Shown: positions 16,179 through 23,860 of the stretch, piece by piece
How positions within the stretch are numbered: the stretch's first letter is position 1
How the letters are laid out: every line of letters starts with the position of its first letter
Source: Natronohydrobacter sp.
GTDB lineage: Bacteria; Pseudomonadota; Alphaproteobacteria; Rhodobacterales; Rhodobacteraceae
DNA: 37,204 nucleotides
Assembly (NCBI GenBank): GCA_030603695.1
Contig: JAUVXF010000027.1
Coordinates: forward strand, 1 to 37,204
Reading direction: 5' to 3'
Notes under the pieces: generated by a model
The model's input: the letters and a program-made list of their open reading frames with translations, nothing else
The model's database searches: none
What the model was told of the DNA's origin: nothing
Position numbers and translations under genes: made by a program

Positions 16179-16436
16179 ATGGAACTTGCTATAACCGAGG
16201 CAAAGGCACGTCTGACTGATCTTGTCCGTAGAGCTGAGGCCGGTGAAGAAGTGGTGTTGACCCGGCATGGGCACGCTGTTGCGCGCTTGGTGGCGATGCA
16301 TGCCAAGCCGTCTGCAAAAAGCAGGGCTAAAGTGATTGATGCTGTTAGAGCCAAAGCTGCAACTAAAGCAACTGCTGGAGCAAGCGCGGCACGGAGTCAG
16401 GATTTCCTTTACGACGACGAAGGTTTGCCGAAGTGA
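16179..16436 (+). CDS. vapB: VapB-type antitoxin (Phd/YefM family)
   Basis: An 85-residue protein. AAGGAGG five bases before ATG 16179 is one of the strongest ribosome sites in the window. The N-terminus MELAITEAKARLTDLVRRAE, then AGEEVVLTRHGHAVARLV, is the Phd/YefM prevent-host-death DNA-binding fold. The C-terminal Ala/Lys-rich part ends QDFLYDDEGLPK, the toxin-binding tail. It would neutralise the PIN toxin and repress its own operon as a complex. It overlaps vapC by 4 bp (GTGA), showing translational coupling. It lies in a lower-GC segment between decayed DNA and the porin gene. Confidence 0.9.
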   Translation: MELAITEAKARLTDLVRRAEAGEEVVLTRHGHAVARLVAMHAKPSAKSRAKVIDAVRAKAATKATAGASAARSQDFLYDDEGLPK

Positions 16437-16816
16437 TAGTGCTCGACACATCCGCGCTGATGGCACTGTTGTTGGGAGAGGCCGACGCAGACCAAATCGC
16501 AGAAATTCTGAAAAGTGATGAGGATTTCAAGATCTCCGCAGGGACACTCGCCGAAGCGCTGATCGTTGCTGGGCGACGAGGACTGTCGAAGGAGATGTCG
16601 CAATTACTTGAAGGAATAACAGTTGAAATCGAGTCGCTGAGTGCGACAGGGGCCATTGCGGTTGCGGAGGCTTACTCAACATGGGGCAAAGGCGTTCATC
16701 CAGCTGGATTGAATTTTGGGGATTGTTTTGCCTATGTCGCAGCAAAGGGCAGCGGTTCGCAGTTACTCTACGTCGGCGATGATTTTTCCAAAACGGATCT
16801 TTTGCCTGCGTTGTGA
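16433..16816 (+). CDS. vapC: VapC toxin, PIN-domain ribonuclease
   Basis: A 127-residue protein with a GTG start at 16433 inside the antitoxin stop region. The four acidic positions of the PIN active site are visible: Asp5 (VLDTSAL), Glu41 (TLAEAL), Asp97 (NFGDCFAY) and Asp116 or Asp117 (YVGDDFSKTDL). VapC toxins cut RNA, often tRNA or rRNA, and are held inactive by VapB. Length and motif spacing are normal, so the toxin looks intact. It is the second gene of a type II toxin-antitoxin pair. A small hairpin follows at 16925. Confidence 0.92.
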   Translation: MIVLDTSALMALLLGEADADQIAEILKSDEDFKISAGTLAEALIVAGRRGLSKEMSQLLEGITVEIESLSATGAIAVAEAYSTWGKGVHPAGLNFGDCFAYVAAKGSGSQLLYVGDDFSKTDLLPAL

Positions 16817-16924
16817 CAGTCTGCCAGGATCGGTTCGCTGCCAGACACTTTCGAACCGGATGACTGTTGAAATTAAATCGGCGTCAATGATTACAATAAC
16901 TTAAATAGTAGAGATGGTTAGACG

Positions 16925-16947
16925 CCGGAGCCATCCCCTCCGGGGTT
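16925..16947 (+). terminator. Weak hairpin with GGGGTTTT downstream of vapC
   Basis: CCGGAG (16925-16930) pairs with CTCCGG (16938-16943) around a 7-base loop, then GGTTTT follows. It could end vapBC transcription or be part of the porin leader. The stem is short, so confidence is low. Confidence 0.35.
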
Positions 16948-16979
16948 TTGCCGACACAGCGCAGGCAGCGGGGCGGTCT

Positions 16980-17996
16980 ATGGGGCAAAGTCTTCTCACT
17001 ACTACAGCCCTGGCGCTGTCGGCTGGTGTTGCTGCTGCTGATGTAACTCTGTCGGGCGATGCACGCATGGGTATCACCTACAACAGCGCCCTGACCACAA
17101 ACAAAGCCGCTTTCGTAAGCCGCGCACGCGTTACTTTCACGCTGACAGGCGAAACCGATGGCGGTCTGGCATTTGGCGGTTCCTTCCGCGCAGACAACGC
17201 TTCCGGCGCTGCCTCTGGCACAGCTGGTTCCGTGTTCGTATCCGGCGATTTCGGCAAGCTGACAATGGGTGATACCGCTGGCGCTGCTGGCTTCATCAAC
17301 GGCCATGTTGCAGGCATTGGTCTGACAGGCTTCAGCGATATCCACGAAATCGCTTACCTGGGCAACCCAGGCGGCACACGCCCAACAGCACGTTACGAAT
17401 ACAGCATTGATGCCTTCACCGTCGCTGTGTCGCACACCAACCCATCCTTCGGCTCCAAAGTGTCCTCGATCGGCGCAAGCTACAAGATCGAAGGCTTCAC
17501 ACTTGGTCTGGGTGTTGAGCGCAAGAATGCAACAGCGCTTGTAGCTGCTGCTAACGCAGCTTGCTGGAATGGCATTGCTGTGGTTGCAGGCACTGTCGGC
17601 ACAGCACCTGCCGCGCTGACTTGTGCTATTGGCCAGCCCACTGTGGTTGCAGCGGTTGCAGGTTCACCAGCAATCGGCGCACAAACCCACATCGTGCTGA
17701 GCGCTGCCTACACCATGGACGGCATCACCGTAAAAGCACTGGGCGGCCAGCTGCGCACTGCTGGCGCTGCTGCCAAGCAGAACCAGTTCGCAGTCTCCGC
17801 TTCCGGCAAGTTTGACGAAATCACCGTCACAGCTTTCGGCCGTCGTGACTTCGCCAAGAACACCTATGTCGGCATCGGCGGCATCTATGATCTGGGCGGC
17901 GGCGCATCGCTGCGCGGCGGTATCGTGAACACGAACCCCCAAGCTGCTGGCAAAAGCACAACTCAGGCAGATTTCGGCCTGAACTTCAGCTTCTGA
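16980..17996 (+). CDS. General porin, rhodobacterial type
   Basis: A 338-residue outer-membrane protein. The frame can be extended to 16914, but ATG 16980 directly precedes a Sec signal (LLTTTALALSAGVAAA, cleavage before DVTLSG). The mature part opens with DVTLSGDARMGITYNS, the first barrel strand of rhodobacterial porins. It continues with alternating strands such as RVTFTLTGETDGGLAFGGSF, VFVSGDFGKLTMGDT and RYEYSIDAFTVAVSH, and ends in the terminal Phe of NFSF required for outer-membrane assembly. An Ala-rich loop with two Cys (residues about 195-230) may form a disulphide. The ribosome site is poor and the N-terminus differs from the MKK-type start usual in this family (see findings). A strong terminator follows. 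Confidence 0.88.
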   Translation: MGQSLLTTTALALSAGVAAADVTLSGDARMGITYNSALTTNKAAFVSRARVTFTLTGETDGGLAFGGSFRADNASGAASGTAGSVFVSGDFGKLTMGDTAGAAGFINGHVAGIGLTGFSDIHEIAYLGNPGGTRPTARYEYSIDAFTVAVSHTNPSFGSKVSSIGASYKIEGFTLGLGVERKNATALVAAANAACWNGIAVVAGTVGTAPAALTCAIGQPTVVAAVAGSPAIGAQTHIVLSAAYTMDGITVKALGGQLRTAGAAAKQNQFAVSASGKFDEITVTAFGRRDFAKNTYVGIGGIYDLGGGASLRGGIVNTNPQAAGKSTTQADFGLNFSF

Positions 17997-18018
17997 TCTC
18001 TCACCAGATCGGACAGGG

Positions 18019-18051
18019 AAAGAGCGGGCTTCGGCCCGCTCTTTGCTTTTT
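18019..18051 (+). terminator. Strong intrinsic terminator of the porin gene
   Basis: AAAGAGCGGGC (18019-18029) pairs perfectly with GCCCGCTCTTT (18034-18044) around a TTCG tetraloop, followed by GCTTTTT. It begins 23 bp after the porin stop. Confidence 0.93.
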
Positions 18052-18127
18052 GAAGCGCCACCGCTTCCCTTCCCCCCCAGATAAGCGCTATGTTCCCCGA
18101 AACGACTGCCGCAAGGGAAAAACAGGC

Positions 18128-18274
18128 ATGACATTCTGGAAATCACCACTCTGCGCCATGGCCCTCTCTGTGCTGGTGCTTGCAGGCTGCGAAACCACCT
18201 CTGCCGCGCTCGATGGCGTGGGCGGTGTGTTTGTCGGCGCGGGCAATGATGTGCGCTCGCTCGGCGGGCGCTAG
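18128..18274 (+). CDS. Entericidin-like small lipoprotein
   Basis: A 48-residue protein. AAGGG lies in the leader before ATG 18128. The N-terminus is a lipoprotein signal with lipobox LAGC (residues 17-20, ALSVLVLAGCETTSAA), leaving a mature lipopeptide of about 29 residues with GVGGVFVGAGNDVRSLGGR. Size and pattern match entericidin A/B-type lipoproteins of proteobacteria, which are membrane-active or envelope-stress related in enterics. It lies 131 bp after the porin and 8 bp before the porin-like gene that follows. The entericidin name is by resemblance only. Confidence 0.6.
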   Translation: MTFWKSPLCAMALSVLVLAGCETTSAALDGVGGVFVGAGNDVRSLGGR

Positions 18275-18282
18275 GCCCCGGC

Positions 18283-18648
18283 ATGCTGCGCCCCGCCCTC
18301 CTGATCCTGATCCTCGCCACCCCGGCCCTTGCCAGCCCACCGGCACAGGCACAGCAGCTTGGCGCAGGGCAGGGCAGGCAGACAGGCACCAGCATCTCTG
18401 GCCCCAGCATCTCTGACCCCAGCATCTCTGGCCCCCAAATCTCTGGTGATGCCCGCATGGGGCTGGTCTATGATCGCGCGCCCGCTTGGGCAGGCCAGCG
18501 CGAAACCGGCCTGCGGATGACAGCCCGCACAAGGCTGCATCTGGAATTTCTGGGCCAGACAGATGGCGGGCTGAATTTTGGCGCAGGCATCACGCTTGAC
18601 AGCGACAAACGCCGCCCCACCTCCCCTTGGGTCGCTATCGGAGGCTGA
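18283..18648 (+). CDS. Short secreted porin-like protein with pentapeptide repeats
   Basis: A 121-residue protein. The signal peptide MLRPALLILILATPALASPP is followed by SISGP, SISDP and SISGP repeats (residues 37-51). Then comes ISGDARMGLVYDRAPAWAGQ, which mirrors the start of the complete porin upstream (LSGDARMGITYNS). Next, TRLHLEFLGQTDGGLNFGAG mirrors porin FTLTGETDGGLAFGG. After these first strands the protein ends with TSPWVAIGG and lacks the rest of a barrel and a terminal Phe. It is either a truncated porin paralogue or a small protein in its own right. The stop codon lies within the ribosome site of yggS, so the two are probably co-transcribed. Confidence 0.6.
   Translation: MLRPALLILILATPALASPPAQAQQLGAGQGRQTGTSISGPSISDPSISGPQISGDARMGLVYDRAPAWAGQRETGLRMTARTRLHLEFLGQTDGGLNFGAGITLDSDKRRPTSPWVAIGG
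18391..18435 (+). repeat. Three 15-bp tandem repeats coding for SIS(G/D)P
   Basis: AGCATCTCTGGCCCC occurs at 18391 and 18421, with a one-base variant (GACCCC end) at 18406, and a degenerate fourth copy follows. The unit is a multiple of three, so each copy adds five residues to the porin-like protein. Confidence 0.9.
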
Positions 18649-18653
18649 TACCC

Positions 18654-19301
18654 ATGTCCCTGTCTGATATCCGCGCGCGCGCCGCCGCCGCCGCCACTGC
18701 CGCCGGGCGCGACCCCGCCAGCATAACCCTGATCGCCGTTTCCAAAGAACAACCCGAAAGCCGCGTCTTGCCCGTGCTGGACGCAGGCCACCGCATCTTT
18801 GGCGAAAACCGCGTGCAGGAAGCGGCAGGCAAATGGCCCGGCTGGATCACCCGCTACGGGCCGGTCGAACTGCATCTGCTGGGGCCACTGCAAACCAACA
18901 AGGCCCGCGCCGCGATGGAACTCTTCACCACCATCCATTCGCTGGATCGCCCCAAACTGGCGCAAACCCTCGCACGGCTGGCGCAGGATATGGGCCACTG
19001 CCCGCAGCTCTTTGTTCAGGTCAATACGGGCGCAGAACCCCAAAAAGCAGGCATCCTGCCCGAACACGCCGACAGCTTCATAGCTCAGGCCCGCGCCCTT
19101 GATCTGCCGCTTGCCGGCGTCATGTGCATCCCCCCGGCCGCCGAACCCCCCGCCCCCCATTTCACCCATCTGGCCGAAATCGGCGCGCGCAATGGCCTGC
19201 CCGGCCTCTCTATGGGCATGTCGGATGATTTTGAAATCGCCATCTCACTTGGCGCCACCCATATCCGCGTAGGCTCTGCCATCTTCGGGGCGCGCGCCTG
19301 A
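18654..19301 (+). CDS. yggS: PLP homeostasis protein, YggS/PROSC family
   Basis: A 215-residue TIM-barrel protein that binds pyridoxal phosphate and balances vitamin B6 pools rather than acting as an enzyme. The PLP Lys is Lys31 in LIAVSKEQP. Other family motifs are FGENRVQEAAGKW, ELHLLGPLQTNKAR, VQVNTGAEPQKAG, GLSMGMSDDFEIAI and HIRVGSAIFGAR, which hold the phosphate. GGAGG nine bases before ATG 18654 decides the start. Length is near the family norm. It follows the porin-like gene closely and converges on the L,D-transpeptidase gene. Confidence 0.95.
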   Translation: MSLSDIRARAAAAATAAGRDPASITLIAVSKEQPESRVLPVLDAGHRIFGENRVQEAAGKWPGWITRYGPVELHLLGPLQTNKARAAMELFTTIHSLDRPKLAQTLARLAQDMGHCPQLFVQVNTGAEPQKAGILPEHADSFIAQARALDLPLAGVMCIPPAAEPPAPHFTHLAEIGARNGLPGLSMGMSDDFEIAISLGATHIRVGSAIFGARA

Positions 19302-19359
19302 TCGCCCTTTCATCTTGGCCCAAATATCCTCAGGGGGTGAATTGAGGCGAAGCCGAAAG

Positions 19360-19379
19360 AGGGGGCGCGAGCGCCCCCT
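19360..19379. terminator. GC hairpin between yggS and the L,D-transpeptidase gene
   Basis: AGGGGGCG (19360-19367) pairs with CGCCCCCT (19372-19379). It overlaps the stop region of the minus-strand gene and is followed on that strand by CTTTCGGCTT. With the upstream CAAATATCCTCAGGGGGTGA segment it looks like the intergenic repeat often found between convergent rhodobacterial genes, and could end transcription both ways. Confidence 0.5.
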
Positions 19380-19887
19380 ACCCGGCCAGCCAATCGGGCA
19401 CAATCAGCCGGGTTTGATAGCGGATCAAGGGCGCAATCGCGCGCAAATCCTGCGGGTCTAGCCCAATGCACCCGGCTGTCGGATAACCCGGCCTGCGCCA
19501 ACTGTGAATGAAAATCGCCGATCCCCGCCCCCGTTCCGCGCGCGGCCAGTTCCAGCCTGTAATCAGCACCAGATCATATAACGGATCAGCCCGGCGCAAC
19601 CGCTCATGACTAAACCCATAGGGCGCGCGCACCATCTGGTTATACTCCTGATCGCGCGGATCATCGGCCCATAAATCGCGTGGCCCGATGGGCACAGCCC
19701 AATCGGCAGGGCGCGCCATCCTGTCTGGGCGATACAACATCCCCACCAGCGCATGCACCCCCACCGGGGTCGCGCCATCGCCCTCGCGCTTGTCGGCCCG
19801 CACCCCCCCACGCCCGATGGTGCAGGGATAGACCCGGCCCCGAAACCGCAAGCCCTGCCGCGTCAGCACCATATCAAACCGCGTCAT
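19378..19887 (-). CDS. L,D-transpeptidase (YkuD-fold) family protein
   Basis: A 169-residue protein. The YkuD catalytic signature is visible: IFIHSWRRPGYPTAGCIGLD, with His128 and Cys140 in the His-...-TAGC-I motif. Upstream, GRGGVRADKREGDGATPVGV is the usual conserved strand. The family forms 3-3 cross-links in peptidoglycan or attaches lipoproteins. No signal peptide is seen from ATG 19887, so export is unclear; this short group is sometimes annotated as an L,D-transpeptidase catalytic-domain protein of unknown location. The ribosome site is weak. It lies 37 bp after ribA on the same strand and is probably co-transcribed. Confidence 0.85.
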   Translation of the reverse strand: MTRFDMVLTRQGLRFRGRVYPCTIGRGGVRADKREGDGATPVGVHALVGMLYRPDRMARPADWAVPIGPRDLWADDPRDQEYNQMVRAPYGFSHERLRRADPLYDLVLITGWNWPRAERGRGSAIFIHSWRRPGYPTAGCIGLDPQDLRAIAPLIRYQTRLIVPDWLAG

Positions 19888-19924
19888 CCCGCGCGCCCCT
19901 TTTCCCCAACGGGCGTGCCCGGCC

Positions 19925-21016
19925 TCACAGCAAATGCCCCGATTTCGCGGCCTTTGTGGCCAGATAGGCGCGGTTCTCTGCGGTTGCCCCCACGCGCAGT
20001 GGCACACGCTCCACCACCTGCAAACCATGGGCATTCAGCATCTCCACCTTGCGCGGGTTATTCGTGAGTAACCGCACCTGTGAAAACCCCATCTTGCGCA
20101 ACAGCCCCGCCCCAAGGCGAAAATCGCGCTCATCATCCTCAAACCCCAGGCGGTGATTGGCCTCTACGGTATCAAAGCCCTGATCCTGCAAGGAATAGGC
20201 GCGCATCTTGTTGGCCAGTCCAATGCCCCGCCCTTCCTGATTGAGATATAGCAGCACCCCGGCCCCCTCTTGCCCCATCTGCGCAAGGGCCGCCTGCAAT
20301 TGCGGGCCGCAATCGCATTTCAGGCTGCCCAGCACATCGCCGGTAAAACAGGCCGAATGCAGCCGCACCAGCACTGGCTCGGCGCGATCGGGTGCGCCAA
20401 TCTCTATGGCGTAATGCTCCTCGCCGCCATCACGGGGGCGAAAGATATGCACACGCCCCGCCTGTGCGGCTGCCATGGGCAGCCGCGCGCTGACAACGGG
20501 CGCAAGCACGGCCTCGCGCGCCAGCACCTCGGCCAATTCGCCCGCCGCCAGCTCTGTCAGTCCCAGCCCTGCAATCGCGCCTGTATTTTTAAGGGGTTGC
20601 ACCAGCACGGCGGGCAGCAGTTGCGCGGATTTCACCAGCGCCAATGCGGCGCGGTGCATGTCTGCGCCCCCGTCGCGCAGGCTCATCAGCGGGCCTTTCA
20701 TCGGGTGGCGCAGGTCATCTGCCGGATCGGCCAGCGCGCGCAGCCAGTCGCAGCCCATTTCCGGTGGCACGATCACGCGCGCCAGATCCCCATCATACGC
20801 GCGCGCCTTCAGCGTGGCGGCGCGGTGGTCTGTCAGCGCCAGTGTCAGCCCCGGCCCCAGCGCGCGCAAATCCTCCAGCCGTGCGGGGGTTATGGCCTCT
20901 GCCGCCAGCACCAGCGCGCGGCCCGTGGCCCCGTCGGACAGAATGACAGGAACCCCCAGCCGCATATCCGCCCGCGCGCGGTTTATCTTTTCCACAAGTG
21001 TCAGGCCCAACGCCAT
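19925..21016 (-). CDS. ribA: GTP cyclohydrolase II with degenerate RibB-like N-terminal half
   Basis: A 363-residue protein. The C-terminal half is GTP cyclohydrolase II, first step of riboflavin synthesis: [20 protein letters not shown] carries the three zinc Cys, [19 protein letters not shown] the catalytic Arg region, and [14 protein letters not shown] the terminal block. The N-terminal 170 residues resemble a dihydroxybutanone-phosphate synthase fold ([40 protein letters not shown]) but lack its active-site residues, a build typical of rhodobacterial RibA. ATG 21016 has GGGAGAGG upstream, and the longer frame runs into the promoter region. It is divergent from the response regulator at 21177. 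Confidence 0.93.
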   Translation of the reverse strand: MALGLTLVEKINRARADMRLGVPVILSDGATGRALVLAAEAITPARLEDLRALGPGLTLALTDHRAATLKARAYDGDLARVIVPPEMGCDWLRALADPADDLRHPMKGPLMSLRDGGADMHRAALALVKSAQLLPAVLVQPLKNTGAIAGLGLTELAAGELAEVLAREAVLAPVVSARLPMAAAQAGRVHIFRPRDGGEEHYAIEIGAPDRAEPVLVRLHSACFTGDVLGSLKCDCGPQLQAALAQMGQEGAGVLLYLNQEGRGIGLANKMRAYSLQDQGFDTVEANHRLGFEDDERDFRLGAGLLRKMGFSQVRLLTNNPRKVEMLNAHGLQVVERVPLRVGATAENRAYLATKAAKSGHLL

Positions 21017-21176
21017 GGCAATGCCTCTCCCAGATTGCGCCAGATGTAGCCCGCTTTTGAAAGAATTGAAACAATTCGCCACTTTCTGACACGAGCCTGT
21101 GAGCCAGTGTAGCAATTCTTGCCCTGCCCCCTGCAAACACGCATCTGTAACGCACACAGCACTGAAAGGTGAGACC

Positions 21177-21863
21177 ATGGCAAAACTGAACAAGATCCTG
21201 CTTGTAGATGATGATGATGATCTGCGCGAAGCCCTGTCCGAGCAATTGGTCATGACCGATGAATTCGATGTGTTCGAAGCCGCGAACGGTGCCGAGGCGA
21301 TGGAACAAATCCGCGCGGGCCAGTTTGACATGGCCATTCTGGATGTGGGCCTGCCCGATACCGATGGGCGCGAATTGTGCAAGCGCATGCGCAAAGCCGG
21401 GTTCAAATCGCCCGTCATCATGCTGACAGGGCATGATTCCGACAGCGACGCCATTCTTGGCCTCGATTCCGGCGCGAATGATTACGTCACCAAGCCCTTC
21501 AAACTGCCTGTGCTTCTGGCGCGTCTGCGCGCGCAGTTGCGCCAGCATGAACAATCTGAAAATGCCGTCTTTCAGCTTGGGCCATATCTGTTCAAACCCG
21601 CGCAAAAAATGCTGATAGACGCGGCAGAGCGCAAAATCAGGCTGACAGAGAAAGAAACCAATATTCTGAAATTCCTGTATCGCGCCCCCGAAGGCGTGGT
21701 GCCGCGCGATGTGCTGTTGCACGAAGTCTGGGGCTATAATGCAGGTGTGACCACACACACGCTGGAGACGCATATCTACCGCCTGCGCCAGAAAATCGAA
21801 CCAGACCCCTCGAATGTATCGCTTTTGCTGACAGAATCGGGCGGCTATCGTCTGGCCTCTTGA
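21177..21863 (+). CDS. OmpR-family response regulator (CenR-like)
   Basis: A 228-residue protein. The receiver domain (residues 5-120) has the acidic cluster [14 protein letters not shown], phospho-acceptor Asp56 in [12 protein letters not shown], and the switch Lys in [10 protein letters not shown] winged helix (residues about 130-228) follows with [20 protein letters not shown], then [16 protein letters not shown] and [19 protein letters not shown] precedes ATG 21177. It resembles the essential alphaproteobacterial regulator CenR, which controls envelope genes, but I cannot prove orthology here. No histidine kinase gene is adjacent. A possible small RNA and a terminator lie downstream. Confidence 0.92.
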   Translation: MAKLNKILLVDDDDDLREALSEQLVMTDEFDVFEAANGAEAMEQIRAGQFDMAILDVGLPDTDGRELCKRMRKAGFKSPVIMLTGHDSDSDAILGLDSGANDYVTKPFKLPVLLARLRAQLRQHEQSENAVFQLGPYLFKPAQKMLIDAAERKIRLTEKETNILKFLYRAPEGVVPRDVLLHEVWGYNAGVTTHTLETHIYRLRQKIEPDPSNVSLLLTESGGYRLAS

Positions 21864-21934
21864 GGCATGTCTTAATCTTGCCGCATTCTTGGGGCAAGGT
21901 GCAACCTCTGGTTGTTAACAAGTATCCTGTGTTC

Positions 21935-22011
21935 CCCAGTGCACCGGGGCAAGGGTGCACATCTCCTCCCTGTTGGACTGACGGCCCGGATGCGTATCCG
22001 GGCCTTTTTTT
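21935..22011 (+). ncRNA. Candidate small RNA with anti-Shine-Dalgarno-like linker
   Basis: The 213-bp gap after the response regulator holds a compact structure. A hairpin GTGCACC/GGTGCAC (21939-21945 and 21954-21960) is followed by a single-stranded stretch with CTCCTCCCTG (21963-21972), then a strong terminator. TATCCT at 21923-21928 is a possible -10 box. Two hairpins with a CUCCUCCC linker match the plan of anti-Shine-Dalgarno small RNAs described in rhizobia and Rhodobacter. It may instead be the 3' UTR of the regulator gene. Confidence 0.4.
21983..22011 (+). terminator. Strong intrinsic terminator
   Basis: GGCCCGGAT (21983-21991) pairs perfectly with ATCCGGGCC (21996-22004) around GCGT, followed by seven T. 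It ends the response-regulator transcript and any small RNA before it. Confidence 0.95.
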
Positions 22012-22076
22012 CGGCCCAAGCCTTGCCGGGCGGGCGGCGGGCGTGCATGTAGGGCGCAAAGAAAGACAGGTGGAAC

Positions 22077-22865
22077 ATGGCCTTTACCCTTTGCACATGG
22101 AATATCAACTCTGTGCGCCTGCGCGCCGATCTGGTGGTAAAACTGCTGCAAGAAGAAGCGCCCGATATTCTGTGCCTGCAAGAATGCAAAAGCCCGGTGG
22201 AACTTATGCCATTCGATGCCTTTGCCGCTGCTGGCTATGGCCATTGGGTTGCGCGGGGGCAAAAGGGGTATAATGGCGTTGCGATCCTGTCGCGCCTGCC
22301 CTTGGAAGATGCGGGCCATATAGATTGGTGCGCGCGCGGAGATGCGCGCCATGTGGCCGCGCGGCTGGAAAACGGGGTCACGATCCATAATTGCTACATT
22401 CCCGCCGGGGGCGATGTGCCAGACCGCAGCGTGAACGAGAAATTCGGGCACAAGCTGGATACACTGGCAGAAATGCGCGACCATTTCCGCGAGACACGGC
22501 CCGAAAAATCAATCCTTGTGGGGGATCTGAACATTGCCCCGCGCGAAGATGATGTCTGGTCGCATAAACAGCTTTTGAAAATCGTCTCTCACACGCCCAT
22601 AGAGGTGGAACACCTTGGCGCGGTGCAAGAGGCCGGCGCATGGGCTGATATTACCCGTCAGGATATTCCCGAAGGGCAGCTGTATTCATGGTGGTCATAC
22701 CGCGCGCGCGATTGGGATGCCGCCGACAAGGGCCGCAGGCTGGATCACATCTGGGCCAGCCGCGATATTGCGGGCGCGGGCCACGGCTCTCGCATTCTGC
22801 GCGCCGCGCGGGGGTGGGAGCAACCCTCAGATCACGCGCCCGTATTCGCAAGCTTTGATCTCTGA
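22077..22865 (+). CDS. xthA: Exodeoxyribonuclease III (Xth)
   Basis: A 262-residue protein of the ExoIII/AP endonuclease family that cuts DNA at abasic sites in base-excision repair. Motifs: CTWNINSVRLR (metal and phosphate contact), LCLQECKSP with Glu36 as metal ligand, YIPAGGDVPD, LVGDLNIAPREDDVW (Asp and Asn of the active site), RRLDHIWAS, and the terminal SDHAPVFASF with the catalytic Asp-His pair. Length is normal. AGGTGGAAC before ATG 22077 is adequate. It is followed 62 bp later by the thioredoxin-like gene on the same strand. Confidence 0.95.
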   Translation: MAFTLCTWNINSVRLRADLVVKLLQEEAPDILCLQECKSPVELMPFDAFAAAGYGHWVARGQKGYNGVAILSRLPLEDAGHIDWCARGDARHVAARLENGVTIHNCYIPAGGDVPDRSVNEKFGHKLDTLAEMRDHFRETRPEKSILVGDLNIAPREDDVWSHKQLLKIVSHTPIEVEHLGAVQEAGAWADITRQDIPEGQLYSWWSYRARDWDAADKGRRLDHIWASRDIAGAGHGSRILRAARGWEQPSDHAPVFASFDL

Positions 22866-22927
22866 CCCCTTCCCCTTTGGCCGCACACAACCCATATAGG
22901 GCACAAAGACAATTGACGGGGGCATCC

Positions 22928-23833
22928 ATGCTGGAATTTGGAAAAGCAGACACACCGGATCAGGCCGATCTGATTAGCGACGGATCAGAACGCACCTTCA
23001 TGGCGCAGGTGATCGAAGCCAGCGCAACAGTTCCGGTAATCGTGGATTTCTGGGCGCCGTGGTGCGGGCCATGCAAAACCCTTGGCCCGGCACTGGAAGC
23101 CGAAGTGCGCGCAGCCAAAGGCAAGGTGCGCATGGTCAAGATCAATGTTGATGAAAATCAAGGCATTGCCGGACAGTTGCGCGTGCAGTCCATTCCCACG
23201 GTCTATGCGTTTTTTCAGGGCCAGCCGGTAGATGGGTTTCAGGGGGCGCAACCCCCCTCGATGCTGAAAGAATTTGTGGCCAAACTGGCGGCGCTGGCAG
23301 ATGATGGCGGGCTAAGTGCCGCGCTGGATGAGGCAGAAGCCATGCTGGAGGAAGGCGCGGCCAGCGATGCCGCTCAGGTATTCGCCGCAGTGCTGGCGCA
23401 GGAAGACACCAATGCCCGCGCCTTTGGCGGGCTGGTGCGCGCCCAGATCGCCGCTGGCGCGCTGGATCAGGCCGAAGCGCTGCTGGCCAATGCCGCCCCC
23501 GCCATGGCCAATGCCCCCGAACTGGACGCCGCACGCGCCACTCTGGCACTTGCAAAACAGGCGCAATCGGCAGGCCCGGTAGATGAATTGCGCGCCCTGC
23601 TGGCCACTGACCCTTCCAATCATCAGGCCCGCTTTGATCTTGCACAGGCACTTTACGCCAATGGCGATGCGGAACAGGCGATAGAGGAATTGCTGGATCT
23701 CTTCCGCCGTGACCGCGAGTGGAACGAGGGCGCGGCCAAAACCCAGCTTTTCACGATATTTGGTGCTCTCAAGCCCACCGATCCGCTGGTGGCCAAGGGG
23801 CGGCGGCGTCTTAGCTCTATGATATTTGCCTAA
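22928..23833 (+). CDS. CnoX/YbbN-like thioredoxin with TPR region
   Basis: A 301-residue protein. The N-terminal thioredoxin domain (residues 20-125) keeps a redox motif WCGPC (Cys46, Cys49) in VIVDFWAPWCGPCKTLG. The cis-Pro loop SIPTVYAFFQGQPVDGFQG follows. From about residue 135 helical TPR-like repeats run to the end (LDEAEAMLEEGAASDAAQVF, GALDQAEALLANAA, ARFDLAQALYANGDAEQAIE). This is the CnoX/YbbN plan, a chaperedoxin that protects proteins from oxidation. E. coli CnoX has an altered motif, while alphaproteobacterial members keep WCGPC. ATG 22928 after GGGGGC is preferred over the frame start at 22877. Confidence 0.88.
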   Translation: MLEFGKADTPDQADLISDGSERTFMAQVIEASATVPVIVDFWAPWCGPCKTLGPALEAEVRAAKGKVRMVKINVDENQGIAGQLRVQSIPTVYAFFQGQPVDGFQGAQPPSMLKEFVAKLAALADDGGLSAALDEAEAMLEEGAASDAAQVFAAVLAQEDTNARAFGGLVRAQIAAGALDQAEALLANAAPAMANAPELDAARATLALAKQAQSAGPVDELRALLATDPSNHQARFDLAQALYANGDAEQAIEELLDLFRRDREWNEGAAKTQLFTIFGALKPTDPLVAKGRRRLSSMIFA

Positions 23834-23860
23834 ACCCCCTTTCGGATTAGCTAGGCCTTT

